This document shows, one piece after another, positions 56,479 through 64,000 of a stretch of DNA of 64,000 bases. The stretch spans positions 1,860,001 through 1,924,000 of the forward strand of contig NZ_JABAIA010000002.1 of the NCBI RefSeq assembly GCF_012641275.1, in the 5' to 3' direction. Within the stretch, counting starts at the first letter, position 1. Each line of letters starts with the position of its first letter. A program made the translations under genes and the position numbers. Origin of the DNA: Chitinophaga varians. Its GTDB lineage: Bacteria; Bacteroidota; Bacteroidia; Chitinophagales; Chitinophagaceae. The notes under the pieces were generated by a model, which was not told the origin of the DNA, made no database searches, and saw nothing but the letters and a program-made list of their open reading frames with translations.

Positions 56479-58713
56479 ATGCCCCAACCTGATAGTACAA
56501 ATATCATCTTCCACCTGGCGGCAGATTTCATTAACCAGACAAACCGCCATGTGTTCCTGACCGGTAAAGCCGGAACGGGGAAGACTACGTTCCTGAAATA
56601 TATCAAAGAACATACGAAGAAAAATACGGTGGTGGTAGCACCTACCGGCGTGGCAGCCATCAATGCCGGCGGGGTGACGATGCATTCCTTTTTTCAGTTG
56701 CCCTTCGGACCTTTTGTGCCGGGCAGCAAGCGCGGTTTTGGCATGGATGGAATCAGCAGCACGGATAAACACAGCCTGTTCCGTAACATCCGTTTTACTA
56801 ACGATAAAAAGGTGCTGTTACAGGAACTGGAACTGCTCATTATTGATGAGGTGAGTATGGTACGTTGTGATATGCTCGATGCCATCGACACCATCCTGCG
56901 GCATTTCCGGAATAAACCGCTGTTGCCTTTTGGTGGTGTACAGGTGCTATTCATCGGTGATCTGTACCAGTTGCCGCCGGTAGTGCCGGATTCTGAATGG
57001 CAGCTGCTTTCAGAGTATTACAACAGCTCTTTTTTCTTTGATGCTCGGGTGATCGAACAGGCGCCTCCGTTGTATATCGAATTAAAAAAGATATACCGGC
57101 AGAACGAACAGCTGTTCATCGATGTGCTCAACCGTATCCGTAACAGTGAAGTGGAGGAAGATGACCTGATGTTGCTCAATGACCGTTATGATCCTTATTT
57201 CAAGGGGGAAGACGGTGAATATATTGTGCTGTCTACCCATAACCGTAAGGCGGATGATATCAACGCCCGCCGGCTGGCCGAAATGCCGGGAAAGATCTTC
57301 CGCTTTGAAGGCAAGATAGAGGGGGATTTCAGTGATAAGGCCCTGCCTACGGAACTGGTGCTGCAACTGAAAATCGGCGCGCAGGTGATGTTCCTGAAAA
57401 ACGATCTGGCGCAGCCCCGTCGTTATTACAACGGTAAACTGGCCACGGTGACAGATATCGATGACGAAGAGATCACCTTGCTGCTGGCCGGCTCGCATGA
57501 AGAGCTGAAACTCGGCAAGGAGACATGGCGCAATATCCGTTACCACTATAACCAGGAAGAAAATAGTATCGACGAAGAGGAGATCGGCAGTTTCACACAG
57601 TTTCCTATCAGGCTGGCGTGGGCCATCACTATCCATAAGAGCCAGGGGCTGACCTTTGAAAGGGCTATTATCGATGCGGGGTACGCTTTTGCTCCCGGAC
57701 AGGTATATGTGGCGCTGAGCCGCTGTACCTCACTGGAAGGACTGGTGCTGCATTCCCGTATTAATTATGGCGCCATCAAAACGGACCGCCAGGTGATAGC
57801 GTTTGCAGAAAAAGAAGTGGAGGCCAACGAGCTGGTGGTGTTGCTGGAAATGGAACGGAAAAAGTTTCAGGCCACCTCGCTGCTGCAGTTATTCGACTGG
57901 TACCGGATGCAGGCCAATATCCGCAGCCATGCGGTATGGATACAGGACAAAAAAGTGCCGGACATCGATGCGGCGTTGCAGGTAAGCCGTCAGCTGACGG
58001 CCAAAACGGAACAACAACAGGAAGTGGCCAACCGCTTTGTGGTACAGCTCCATCAGCTGCTGGACACGACGGTGCAAACCGGTGAAACCGACCAGCTGGA
58101 AGAGCGTGTCACCAAGGCTGTCGGTTACTTCACCAAAAGCATATACGAAGATCTGATAGTGCCATTGCAGGAACATATTGCAGCGGTCAAAAAACAAAAA
58201 TCAAAAAAATACCTGTTACAGCTCATGTCGCTGGAAGCGGATTGCTGGCAGAAGCTGCAGCAGGTATGGGAAGTGTCTTATGCCGACCTGGATTTTACCA
58301 AAGGGCTGAAAGACTATACGAAACTAAGAAATGCGGAAGCGGAAGGTGTGGCCGGTAAAAAAGGCGGCAAACCGGAAGCCAAAGGCAAAGTAGAAAAGGG
58401 TAGTAGCCGCAGGGGTACATTGGAATTGTATTTAGGCGGTAAGAATATCCCCGACATAGCCGTAGCGCGGCAACTGGCGGTAAGTACGGTAGAAAGCCAT
58501 CTGGCCCAGTGCGTGGAAGCCGGAGAGCTGGACCTGTTCCGCTTCGTGTCTGAGCCGACGGTGAAACTGATCATGTCCCATATCCGCGAACTGGGCGCTA
58601 CAGCAGCCGGTCCTATCAAAGAACGTGTAGGCCCTGCCGTGACCTTCGCAGAAATACGGGCAGTACAATGGTATCTTAAAAAACAGCAGGAAGACGAGAT
58701 TATGAAAGATTAA
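56479..58713 (+). CDS. PIF1/RecD-like DNA helicase with C-terminal RecQ-type HTH domain
   Basis: A 744-residue superfamily 1B helicase. Start at ATG 56479; an upstream frame only translates the REP element. Walker A FLTGKAGTGKTTFLKYI at about residue 28; LLIIDEVSMVRCDMLDAIDT (Walker B); IGDLYQLPPVVP (motif III); LAWAITIHKSQGLTFERAII (motif V) and QVYVALSRCTSLEGLVLHSR (motif VI). After about residue 460 comes an extra helical segment, and near 650-690 an HTH_40-like unit RRGTLELYLGGKNIPDIAVA, the type at the C-terminus of RecQ. A Lys/Gly-rich linker precedes it. Role is probably replication-fork or G-quadruplex processing. The downstream monooxygenase gene starts 11 bases later. Confidence 0.93.
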   Translation: MPQPDSTNIIFHLAADFINQTNRHVFLTGKAGTGKTTFLKYIKEHTKKNTVVVAPTGVAAINAGGVTMHSFFQLPFGPFVPGSKRGFGMDGISSTDKHSLFRNIRFTNDKKVLLQELELLIIDEVSMVRCDMLDAIDTILRHFRNKPLLPFGGVQVLFIGDLYQLPPVVPDSEWQLLSEYYNSSFFFDARVIEQAPPLYIELKKIYRQNEQLFIDVLNRIRNSEVEEDDLMLLNDRYDPYFKGEDGEYIVLSTHNRKADDINARRLAEMPGKIFRFEGKIEGDFSDKALPTELVLQLKIGAQVMFLKNDLAQPRRYYNGKLATVTDIDDEEITLLLAGSHEELKLGKETWRNIRYHYNQEENSIDEEEIGSFTQFPIRLAWAITIHKSQGLTFERAIIDAGYAFAPGQVYVALSRCTSLEGLVLHSRINYGAIKTDRQVIAFAEKEVEANELVVLLEMERKKFQATSLLQLFDWYRMQANIRSHAVWIQDKKVPDIDAALQVSRQLTAKTEQQQEVANRFVVQLHQLLDTTVQTGETDQLEERVTKAVGYFTKSIYEDLIVPLQEHIAAVKKQKSKKYLLQLMSLEADCWQKLQQVWEVSYADLDFTKGLKDYTKLRNAEAEGVAGKKGGKPEAKGKVEKGSSRRGTLELYLGGKNIPDIAVARQLAVSTVESHLAQCVEAGELDLFRFVSEPTVKLIMSHIRELGATAAGPIKERVGPAVTFAEIRAVQWYLKKQQEDEIMKD

Positions 58714-58724
58714 ACCGACAGACG

Positions 58725-59726
58725 ATGAAACTAAGCGTATTAGACCAATCTCCGATCAGAAAAGGCAGCAATGCCATGGAAGCCTTGCAGGAAAGCGTTG
58801 AGCTGGCACGGCTGGCAGACAAACTGGGTTATACCCGTTATTGGTTATCAGAGCATCATAACACCAACAGCCTGGCAGGCGCCTCTCCGGAGATCCTGAT
58901 AGCCCGGCTGGCCGCTGAAACGGAACGTATCCGAATCGGCTCCGGCGGGGTGATGCTGCCTAATCACAGTACCCTTAAAGTGGCAGAAAATTTCCGGTTG
59001 CTCGAAGCGCTGTATCCCGGCCGTATAGACCTGGGCATCGGCCGCGCGCCGGGTGGCGACCGTATCACGGCGCATATCCTCAATCCCTCCAATACCTTTG
59101 ACCCTAAAGAGTTTGTGCAGCAGGTGGTAGACCTGCAGGCATGGCTTACCGATAAAGTCACCCCCGGCAGTATGCAGGAAAAAGTAAAGGCCATTCCGGT
59201 CATACCGTCCTCGCCTGACCTGTGGATGCTCACCTCCAGCGGCGAAAGCGGCCTGCTGGCGGCCCATTTCGGGATGGCGCTCTCTTTTGCCCATTTTATC
59301 TATCCGGTAGGCGGCCCGCAGGCGGTGGCCAATTACCGCAAACAGTTCCGACCTTCGGAACATCTCGCCGCCCCACAGGCCAGCGTAGGCATTTTTGTCT
59401 TCTGTACCGATACGGAAGAAAAAGCGGCTGAACTGGCAGCGGTGATGGACTATCGCCTGCTCAGCTTTGAAAAAGGGAGGTACGATGTGTTTCCTACCTA
59501 CGAAGAAATCAAAGACATTGAATACACCGCAGAAGAACTGGCACGCATACGCGCCAACAGCGGCCGGCGTGTTTTCGGTACCCCGCCACAGGTAAAGGCC
59601 CGCCTGGAACAGCTGGCAGCCGACTATGAGGTGGACGAACTGGTGATCGCCACTATTACGCAGGACCATGCCGACAGGCTCCGGTCATACGAACTGCTGG
59701 CAGAGGTCTTCCAGTTAAATAGATAA
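58725..59726 (+). CDS. Luciferase-like (LLM class) flavin-dependent monooxygenase
   Basis: A 333-residue TIM-barrel enzyme using FMNH2 to oxidise a small substrate, of the group annotated MsnO8 or YhbW-like. Signatures: LSVLDQSPIRKGSNAMEALQ at the N-terminus, GYTRYWLSEHHNTNSLAGAS, IRIGSGGVMLPNHSTLKVAE, RIDLGIGRAPGGD, and LLAAHFGMALSFAHFI. The C-terminal GRRVFGTPPQVKARLEQLAA helps close the barrel. No reductase gene is adjacent. Substrate is unknown. It follows the helicase by 11 bases, which may mean cotranscription without a shared role. Confidence 0.92.
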   Translation: MKLSVLDQSPIRKGSNAMEALQESVELARLADKLGYTRYWLSEHHNTNSLAGASPEILIARLAAETERIRIGSGGVMLPNHSTLKVAENFRLLEALYPGRIDLGIGRAPGGDRITAHILNPSNTFDPKEFVQQVVDLQAWLTDKVTPGSMQEKVKAIPVIPSSPDLWMLTSSGESGLLAAHFGMALSFAHFIYPVGGPQAVANYRKQFRPSEHLAAPQASVGIFVFCTDTEEKAAELAAVMDYRLLSFEKGRYDVFPTYEEIKDIEYTAEELARIRANSGRRVFGTPPQVKARLEQLAADYEVDELVIATITQDHADRLRSYELLAEVFQLNR

Positions 59727-59764
59727 ATTATCGATATTTATCATTTAATTATTTTTATATTTGT

Positions 59765-59792
59765 AACGGCTATGCATATAGCCGTTTTTTTT
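59765..59792 (+). terminator. Terminator hairpin after the monooxygenase gene, next to a -7 box
   Basis: Perfect 9-bp stem AACGGCTAT/ATAGCCGTT with loop GCAT and a T run. TATATTTG (59756-59763), a match to the -7 box, lies one base upstream, so the hairpin could also sit at the 5' end of the lipoprotein transcript. Confidence 0.8.
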
Positions 59793-59848
59793 ATGACCGA
59801 TCACATACAGTGAAAACCTGAAAATGCCAGCTTAAAACCATCATCCCT

Positions 59849-60430
59849 ATGAAAAAACTCATTTTAGGCGCGGTTATTCTTACCGCCATGCTGACCGCCT
59901 GTTCCAAAAAAGACAAGAATAGCAACGATGACAACGCACCAAAACCGGAACAACCAGCGGTAACGCCCAAAGATTCCCTGACGATATACAAAGACCTGGA
60001 GTTTGATATCAGTGGCACCAGTACTACCGTGGGCATCGCTTTCTCCACAAAAGACGGCAAGATGTACTACCGGGGCAATCTGCCTAAAGACGGTAAAAAC
60101 ATAGACCTGGTGTTTGCCGGCGTAGACCCGGGAAGGCTGTTCTTTAGCAGTCCTACGGCCACGGCGTCTCACAGCCTTACATTTGATAACGCCACCCTTA
60201 CAGAAATCATGAACGCTCCGTCCGTACAGGTTTTTGATCCGTTGAAATTCGATACCCTGTCGCACGGCTCTGCATTGAATAACCTGCCGGTAAAGGAGGA
60301 CGACAATTTTTTCTCTACCACCTACGATGGCGTAGTGTTGTTCAAAAATGCCGCAGGCAAAATAGGGGTCATCAAAGTGTCCCGTTCCGAAGGACAACGG
60401 CTGAAAGTCACCATCAAAGTACAACCATAA
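59849..60430 (+). CDS. Hypothetical lipoprotein
   Basis: A 193-residue exported lipoprotein. Signal MKKLILGAVILTAMLTACSK has a good lipobox (LTAC) with the acylated Cys at residue 18, followed by a Lys/Asp/Asn/Pro-rich tether to about residue 45. The rest is a beta-rich globular part (KDLEFDISGTSTTVGIAFST, MYYRGNLPKDGKNIDLVFAG, GKIGVIKVSRSEGQRLKVTI). I recognise no known domain. Cys is followed by Ser-Lys-Lys-Asp, which in Bacteroidota may or may not lead to surface export. It is a single gene with a terminator on each side. Confidence 0.85.
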   Translation: MKKLILGAVILTAMLTACSKKDKNSNDDNAPKPEQPAVTPKDSLTIYKDLEFDISGTSTTVGIAFSTKDGKMYYRGNLPKDGKNIDLVFAGVDPGRLFFSSPTATASHSLTFDNATLTEIMNAPSVQVFDPLKFDTLSHGSALNNLPVKEDDNFFSTTYDGVVLFKNAAGKIGVIKVSRSEGQRLKVTIKVQP

Positions 60431-60453
60431 AACGCATACGTTCCATCCATAAC

Positions 60454-60490
60454 AGGCCGGGTTGCTAAAGCTGCCCGGCCTTATTATTTT
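60454..60490 (+). terminator. Terminator after the lipoprotein gene
   Basis: An 8-bp stem AGGCCGGG/CCCGGCCT with a 12-base loop, followed by TATTATTTT. Confidence 0.8.
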
Positions 60491-60596
60491 GTATCAGTGA
60501 AAAATAAGCCAGTAACCGGTAAAAAAGAGGTAGGATTACTACGGTGGCTGCCGCTAAATTTGCACGTTAGGAATGACCATTAAAATCGCTACCACT

Positions 60597-61352
60597 GTGA
60601 AAGTAGGATTATTTATACCGTGTTATATCGACCAGTTCTACCCGCAGGTAGGCATTGCCACACTGCAGCTGTTACAGAAACTGGGATGTGAGGTGGAATA
60701 CCCGCAGGGACAAACCTGTTGTGGCCAGCCGATGGCCAACTCCGGCTATGAGCATCTGACACATCAGTGCAACAGCCTCTTTGTCCGTAATTTTGCGGCT
60801 TACGATTATATTGTGGGCCCTTCCGGCAGCTGTGTGCTGCATATCAAAGAACACCTGCACGACCCCGCCCATGAACCGGCAGCCGCCGGCATACGGGAAC
60901 GTATATATGAACTCACGGCCTTTCTCACCGATATATTAAAGGTAACGGCATTGCCTGCACGCTTTCCGTATAAAGTAGGGCTGCACCAGAGCTGCCACGG
61001 TCAGCGCGGCCTCGGGCTGGCGCAGATGAGCGAGCTGGTGGCGGCGCCTTTCTCCAAACCGGAGCAACTGCTTCGGATGGTGGCAGGCCTTGAGCTGGTA
61101 GACCTCGACCGCAAAGACGAGTGCTGCGGGTTTGGCGGCACCTTCTGTGTAACAGAAGAGGCCGTTTCCGTGAAAATGGGCAAAGACCGTGTAGCCGATC
61201 ACGTTAAACACGGCGTGGAAATCATCACTGGTACGGATGTCAGTTGCCTGATGCACCTGGAAGGTATCCTCCGCCGCCAGCACCAGCAGGTGAAAGTGAT
61301 GCATATTGCTGAAATCCTTAATCAACAGATCCATGAACAGGCCAACCACTGA
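60597..61352 (+). CDS. lutA: Lactate utilisation protein A (Fe-S oxidoreductase)
   Basis: A 251-residue subunit of the LutABC L-lactate dehydrogenase. I start it at GTG 60597, whose product (V/M)KVGLFIPCYIDQFYPQVGI aligns with LutA; ATG at 60573 adds eight residues and sits only about five bases from the expected transcript start after TAAATTTG (60555-60562). Two CCG domains: GQTCCGQPMANSGYEHL and DECCGFGGTFCVTEEA, with LHQSCHGQRGLGLAQ for the second cluster ligand. It overlaps lutB by 20 bases. Converts lactate to pyruvate with electrons passing to the membrane chain. Confidence 0.95.
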   Translation: MKVGLFIPCYIDQFYPQVGIATLQLLQKLGCEVEYPQGQTCCGQPMANSGYEHLTHQCNSLFVRNFAAYDYIVGPSGSCVLHIKEHLHDPAHEPAAAGIRERIYELTAFLTDILKVTALPARFPYKVGLHQSCHGQRGLGLAQMSELVAAPFSKPEQLLRMVAGLELVDLDRKDECCGFGGTFCVTEEAVSVKMGKDRVADHVKHGVEIITGTDVSCLMHLEGILRRQHQQVKVMHIAEILNQQIHEQANH

Positions 61353-62715
61353 TCACGCCACGCTGGCGGACAAGTTCAACGAAAATGAGCCCAGGGTGAA
61401 CTGGCACGATGAAACCCTCTGGTGGGTACGTGCCAAACGTGACCGCCAGGCATGGAGCATTCCTGAATGGGAACTACTGCGGGAAACCGCTTCACAGATA
61501 AAATTAAACGTGCTGGGTAACCTGCATGACTATCTGACACAGTTTGAGCAGCAGGCGCTACAGAATGGCGCCATTGTCCACTGGGCCGCTGACGCTGCGG
61601 AACATAACCGCATTGTGACGGAAATCCTGCAAAGGCATGGCGTAAAACGAATGGTGAAGAGCAAGTCCATGTTAACGGAAGAATGTCACCTGAACCCACA
61701 CCTGGAAGCCCATGGCATCGACGTGATTGATACCGACCTCGGTGAACGGATCGTACAGCTGGCGAAAGAACCGCCCAGCCATATCGTGTTGCCCTGTATC
61801 CATAAAAAGAAAGAAGAGATAGGAGAGCTGTTCCATGAGCACCTGGGCACACCGGCCGGCAATGCTGACCCGCAGTTTCTGACGGCGGCGGCAAGGCTGC
61901 ATCTGCGCAAAGAATTCCTGCAATCCAAAGCCGCCATCACCGGCGTTAATTTCGCGGTGGCGGAAACCGGTGAGATGGTGGTATGTACCAATGAAGGCAA
62001 TGCAGATATGGGCGCTCACCTCGCCGATGTGCATATTGCCTGCATGGGCATTGAAAAAATCATCCCCGAGCGGAAACACCTGGGCGTGTTCCTGCGGCTG
62101 CTGGCACGCAGCGCTACCGGTCAACCTATCACCACCTATTCCAGCCACTTCAGAAAACCGGCCCCTGGTAAGGAATTGCATATCGTAATTGTGGACAACG
62201 GCCGTTCACGGCAACTGGGCAGGGAAGACTTCCGCAACTCCCTGAAATGTATCCGTTGTGGCGCCTGTATGAACACCTGCCCGGTGTACCGCCGCAGCGG
62301 CGGCCACAGTTATCATACCGCCGTGGCCGGGCCTATTGGCAGTATCCTGGCGCCCAACCTTGATATGAAGGATTATGCCGATCTGCCTTTCGCGTCTACG
62401 CTCTGCGGCTCATGCTCCAACGTATGCCCGGTGAAAATAGATATCCATCAGCAGTTATATAAATGGAGACAGGTGCTGGTGAAGGAAGGTCATACCAGCG
62501 CTGCAAAAACCGCCGGTATGAAAATGATGAATGCCGTACTTTCCAAACCCGGGAACTACAAAAAAGCAGGTAAGATGGGCCGTTGGGTGTTACGTGCTTT
62601 CCCGGGGATGGTCAACAACCGTTTTAACCCGTGGTATAAACAACGGGAGATGCCCGCGCCGCCTGCACAGTCATTCTCTGAATGGTATGCACAACAGTCA
62701 TCAACAAAAAAATAA
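61333..62715 (+). CDS. lutB: Lactate utilisation protein B (Fe-S protein)
   Basis: A 460-residue protein, starting at ATG 61333 inside the end of lutA. The N-terminal LUD domain (about 60-290: VKRMVKSKSMLTEECHLNPH, FAVAETGEMVVCTNEGNADM) is followed by two 4Fe-4S motifs: LKCIRCGACMNTCPVYRRSG at about residue 305 and STLCGSCSNVCPVKIDIHQQ at about 355. A C-terminal DUF3390-like section ends it (MGRWVLRAFPGMVNN). Partner of LutA and LutC in L-lactate oxidation. Length and motif order match the B. subtilis YvfW type. Confidence 0.96.
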   Translation: MNRPTTDHATLADKFNENEPRVNWHDETLWWVRAKRDRQAWSIPEWELLRETASQIKLNVLGNLHDYLTQFEQQALQNGAIVHWAADAAEHNRIVTEILQRHGVKRMVKSKSMLTEECHLNPHLEAHGIDVIDTDLGERIVQLAKEPPSHIVLPCIHKKKEEIGELFHEHLGTPAGNADPQFLTAAARLHLRKEFLQSKAAITGVNFAVAETGEMVVCTNEGNADMGAHLADVHIACMGIEKIIPERKHLGVFLRLLARSATGQPITTYSSHFRKPAPGKELHIVIVDNGRSRQLGREDFRNSLKCIRCGACMNTCPVYRRSGGHSYHTAVAGPIGSILAPNLDMKDYADLPFASTLCGSCSNVCPVKIDIHQQLYKWRQVLVKEGHTSAAKTAGMKMMNAVLSKPGNYKKAGKMGRWVLRAFPGMVNNRFNPWYKQREMPAPPAQSFSEWYAQQSSTKK

Positions 62716-62738
62716 ACAGCCGTAAATAATATATTGAT

Positions 62739-63305
62739 ATGAGTAGCAGGGAACAGATACTGGCCGCCGTGAAAAAAAATCAACCGGAAGCAACTGCGTT
62801 GCCATCATTACAGGGCCTGGCAGGAGAGATGCCTGCCACCCTGGAGGCCTATCGCAAAGTGCTGGAAAGCCTTGGTGGCAGCCTGTTTGAGATTGCTGAT
62901 ACGGCGCAGGTGCCTGCGTTGCTGACGCAACATTACCCGCATCTTGAAAGGGTAGTGTTTGCTGATGATAAACGGGGATGGGCACACGAAGACCCGCACC
63001 AGCTGGAAAACGTAGACATGGCCGTGGTGACCGGACAATGGGGCGTGGCTGAAAACGGCGCCATCTGGCTAACGGAAAATGATATAGCCGTAAGGGTTTT
63101 ACCTTTTATCTGCCAGCATCTTGCTATCATATTACCACGGGAACGCATATTGGCAACCATGCATGATGCGTATGAAAAAATCGGTGCGCCTCAAACCGGT
63201 TTCGGTGTATTTATTGCAGGCCCATCCAAAACCGCTGACATAGAGCAATCCCTCGTATTAGGCGCCCATGGTGCAAAAAGCCTGGTCGTGTTTGTTTTAG
63301 GTTAA
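62739..63305 (+). CDS. lutC: Lactate utilisation protein C (LUD domain)
   Basis: A 188-residue single LUD-domain subunit. Marks: MSSREQILAAVKKNQPEA, VVTGQWGVAENGAIWLTEND, VRVLPFICQHLAIILPRE, and FIAGPSKTADIEQSLVLGAHG, the nucleotide-like binding end of LutC. A little short relative to B. subtilis LutC (about 240) but typical for Bacteroidota. It is 23 bases after lutB and is closed by a hairpin at 63356. No lactate permease is present in the window. Confidence 0.95.
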   Translation: MSSREQILAAVKKNQPEATALPSLQGLAGEMPATLEAYRKVLESLGGSLFEIADTAQVPALLTQHYPHLERVVFADDKRGWAHEDPHQLENVDMAVVTGQWGVAENGAIWLTENDIAVRVLPFICQHLAIILPRERILATMHDAYEKIGAPQTGFGVFIAGPSKTADIEQSLVLGAHGAKSLVVFVLG

Positions 63306-63355
63306 ATTCATTTTAACTGTATATTTATTCAAAAAATCACTTACTTTTATAAATG

Positions 63356-63390
63356 AAAAGATGATCCGACCGCCAAAAATCATCTTTTTT
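63356..63390 (+). terminator. Terminator after lutC
   Basis: A 10-bp stem AAAAGATGAT/ATCATCTTTT with a 13-base loop and T run (TTTTTTT ending at 63391). Confidence 0.88.
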
Positions 63391-63449
63391 TATAAAGTTG
63401 GTATGGTGTTTGTTTCCACTGGCCATCACAAACAACTTTAGTAGTTCTA

Positions 63450-63489
63450 TTTAACCATATAGCGAATATTACTTTAACCATATAGCGAA
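63450..63489. repeat. 17-bp direct repeat
   Basis: TTTAACCATATAGCGAA at 63450-63466 is repeated exactly at 63473-63489, period 23. It lies between lutC and a 41-codon candidate ORF. Two same-face sites one or two helical turns apart suit a regulator, or the pair may be an attachment or insertion scar. Confidence 0.75.
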
Positions 63490-63521
63490 CGAACTTAGTT
63501 AACCGGAAAAATTGAAAGACC

Positions 63522-63647
63522 ATGTATCAATTATTTTGTGTGCCAGCGCATGAAGGTATTAGAAACGAGAATGACTGTCTACTGCACAATCAATCATGTG
63601 TGAAGCTTTTACGCTTGTCCTGTCCCGATATCAACAAGTACTGTTGA
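63522..63647 (+). CDS. Candidate Cys-rich small protein (41 residues)
   Basis: ATG 63522 to TGA 63645 gives 41 residues with five Cys at positions 6, 19, 26, 34 and 41, spaced 13, 7, 8 and 7. N-terminus MYQLFCVPAHEGIRNENDC, C-terminus SCPDINKYC. There is no signal peptide. No modification or export genes are visible inside the window. The 17-bp direct repeat precedes it by 32 bases. It could be a metal-binding or modified peptide, but chance frames of this length are common in 700 bases. I do not recognise it. Confidence 0.25.
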   Translation: MYQLFCVPAHEGIRNENDCLLHNQSCVKLLRLSCPDINKYC

Positions 63648-63695
63648 AGTAGCATTTTAATATAGCCTGTAAAGTTAGTCGTCCGGATTACCTGT

Positions 63696-63821
63696 ATGCG
63701 AACACAGGAGACGTACTTCCTTGCAGCCGGCGGGTTCATACTTGCCTTTATCTTCTTGTCAGTATCAGATCAATATTGGATTGGTGGAAGCTATCATTTA
63801 CGCACAGTAAAAAAATTTTAA
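63696..63821 (+). CDS. Candidate small single-span membrane protein (41 residues)
   Basis: ATG 63696 to TAA 63819. The chain has one strong hydrophobic segment (YFLAAGGFILAFIFLSVS, about residues 7-24) and a basic tail (YHLRTVKKF). No domain is recognised and no Shine-Dalgarno site is seen. Supported only by the ordered hydrophobic stretch; may be a chance frame. Confidence 0.2.
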   Translation: MRTQETYFLAAGGFILAFIFLSVSDQYWIGGSYHLRTVKKF

Positions 63822-64000
63822 TAGTTTACTTTTTCATAATAGTAAGATATCAAAATTTAGTGTTTACTTTGCATAACTTGAAAAACCGAAAAATGCGAAC
63901 CAAACCTTACGCTATCTGACCGGAGAGTAAAGCGCTTCTATGAAAACCACCCTCGCGCTACTTACCTGATTGGACGAGCATATATTTCTTAACCGTATCT

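Larger units (their letters stand above)
63306..64000. other. AT-rich end region without a firm gene
   Basis: Beyond the lutC terminator and the direct repeat, the region holds the two small candidate ORFs and then about 180 bases (63822-64000) with no ORF above ten codons. TTTACTTTGC (63860s) resembles a -7 box, so a gene just past the window edge may be transcribed from here. Composition is clearly more AT-rich than the operons to the left. Confidence 0.5.

Overview
The window is from a Bacteroidota chromosome, most likely Chitinophaga or a close relative in Chitinophagaceae. Evidence: SusC/SusD outer-membrane pairs, two ECF sigma/FecR anti-sigma sets, STN domains on surface proteins, promoters of the Bacteroidota type (TTG about 20 bases ahead of TAnnTTTG), weak or absent Shine-Dalgarno sites, and exported enzymes with Tat-like or lipoprotein signals. 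There are no rRNA genes and I found no tRNA gene, CRISPR array, insertion sequence or prophage.

Layout. 1-3300: the 5' part of an Xaa-Pro aminopeptidase, an AraC-type regulator, a small membrane protein and a heptamer-based tandem repeat. 3260-8300: a TetR-controlled tripartite multidrug pump (tetR-tolC-emrA-emrB) with a large imperfect hairpin between emrA and emrB. 8330-19000: a Tat-exported cytosine-deaminase-like amidohydrolase, an AraC regulator, a TonB-dependent receptor, an Mpo1-like protein, an orphan TonB-plug protein, a beta-hydroxyacid dehydrogenase, an HxlR/DoxX pair and a large SPFH/flotillin protein. 19590-29300: a MacB-like permease, a 46-bp tandem repeat, then a sugar module (ROK kinase with two LacI-type operators, Tat-exported Gfo/Idh/MocA oxidoreductase, giant HEAT plus double 3-keto-glycoside hydrolase). 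29600-33100: a thiamine-diphosphate enzyme paired with a MEKHLA protein, then a di-haem peroxidase lipoprotein. 33200-37000: sigma factor, FecR, an STN-barrel fusion and a fibre-like surface protein. 37000-39450: M90 and M28 metallopeptidases.

39600-55700 is the most interesting part: a polysaccharide-utilisation-type locus made of ECF sigma, FecR, SusC, SusD, a periplasmic GH2 beta-galactosidase, a periplasmic GH63 alpha-glucosidase, a fused APH-type kinase/class III PLP enzyme, ribose-5-phosphate isomerase and a convergent MHS-family transporter. The fusion matches the hydroxylysine (or ethanolamine) kinase plus phospho-lyase pair. With an alpha-glucosidase and a beta-galactosidase beside it, I infer that the locus could take apart the collagen unit Glc-alpha-1,2-Gal-beta-O-hydroxylysine. 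This is a hypothesis; each family assignment is firmer than the combined pathway.

55700-63300 holds cspA with a long leader, a PIF1-type helicase, a luciferase-like monooxygenase, a lipoprotein and the lutABC lactate-oxidation operon. The last 700 bases are AT-rich, carry a 17-bp direct repeat and two 41-codon candidate small ORFs, and are otherwise unexplained. Two pairs of inverted REP-like palindromes (10611-10897 and 56161-56436) suggest a mobile or structural intergenic element repeated in this genome.
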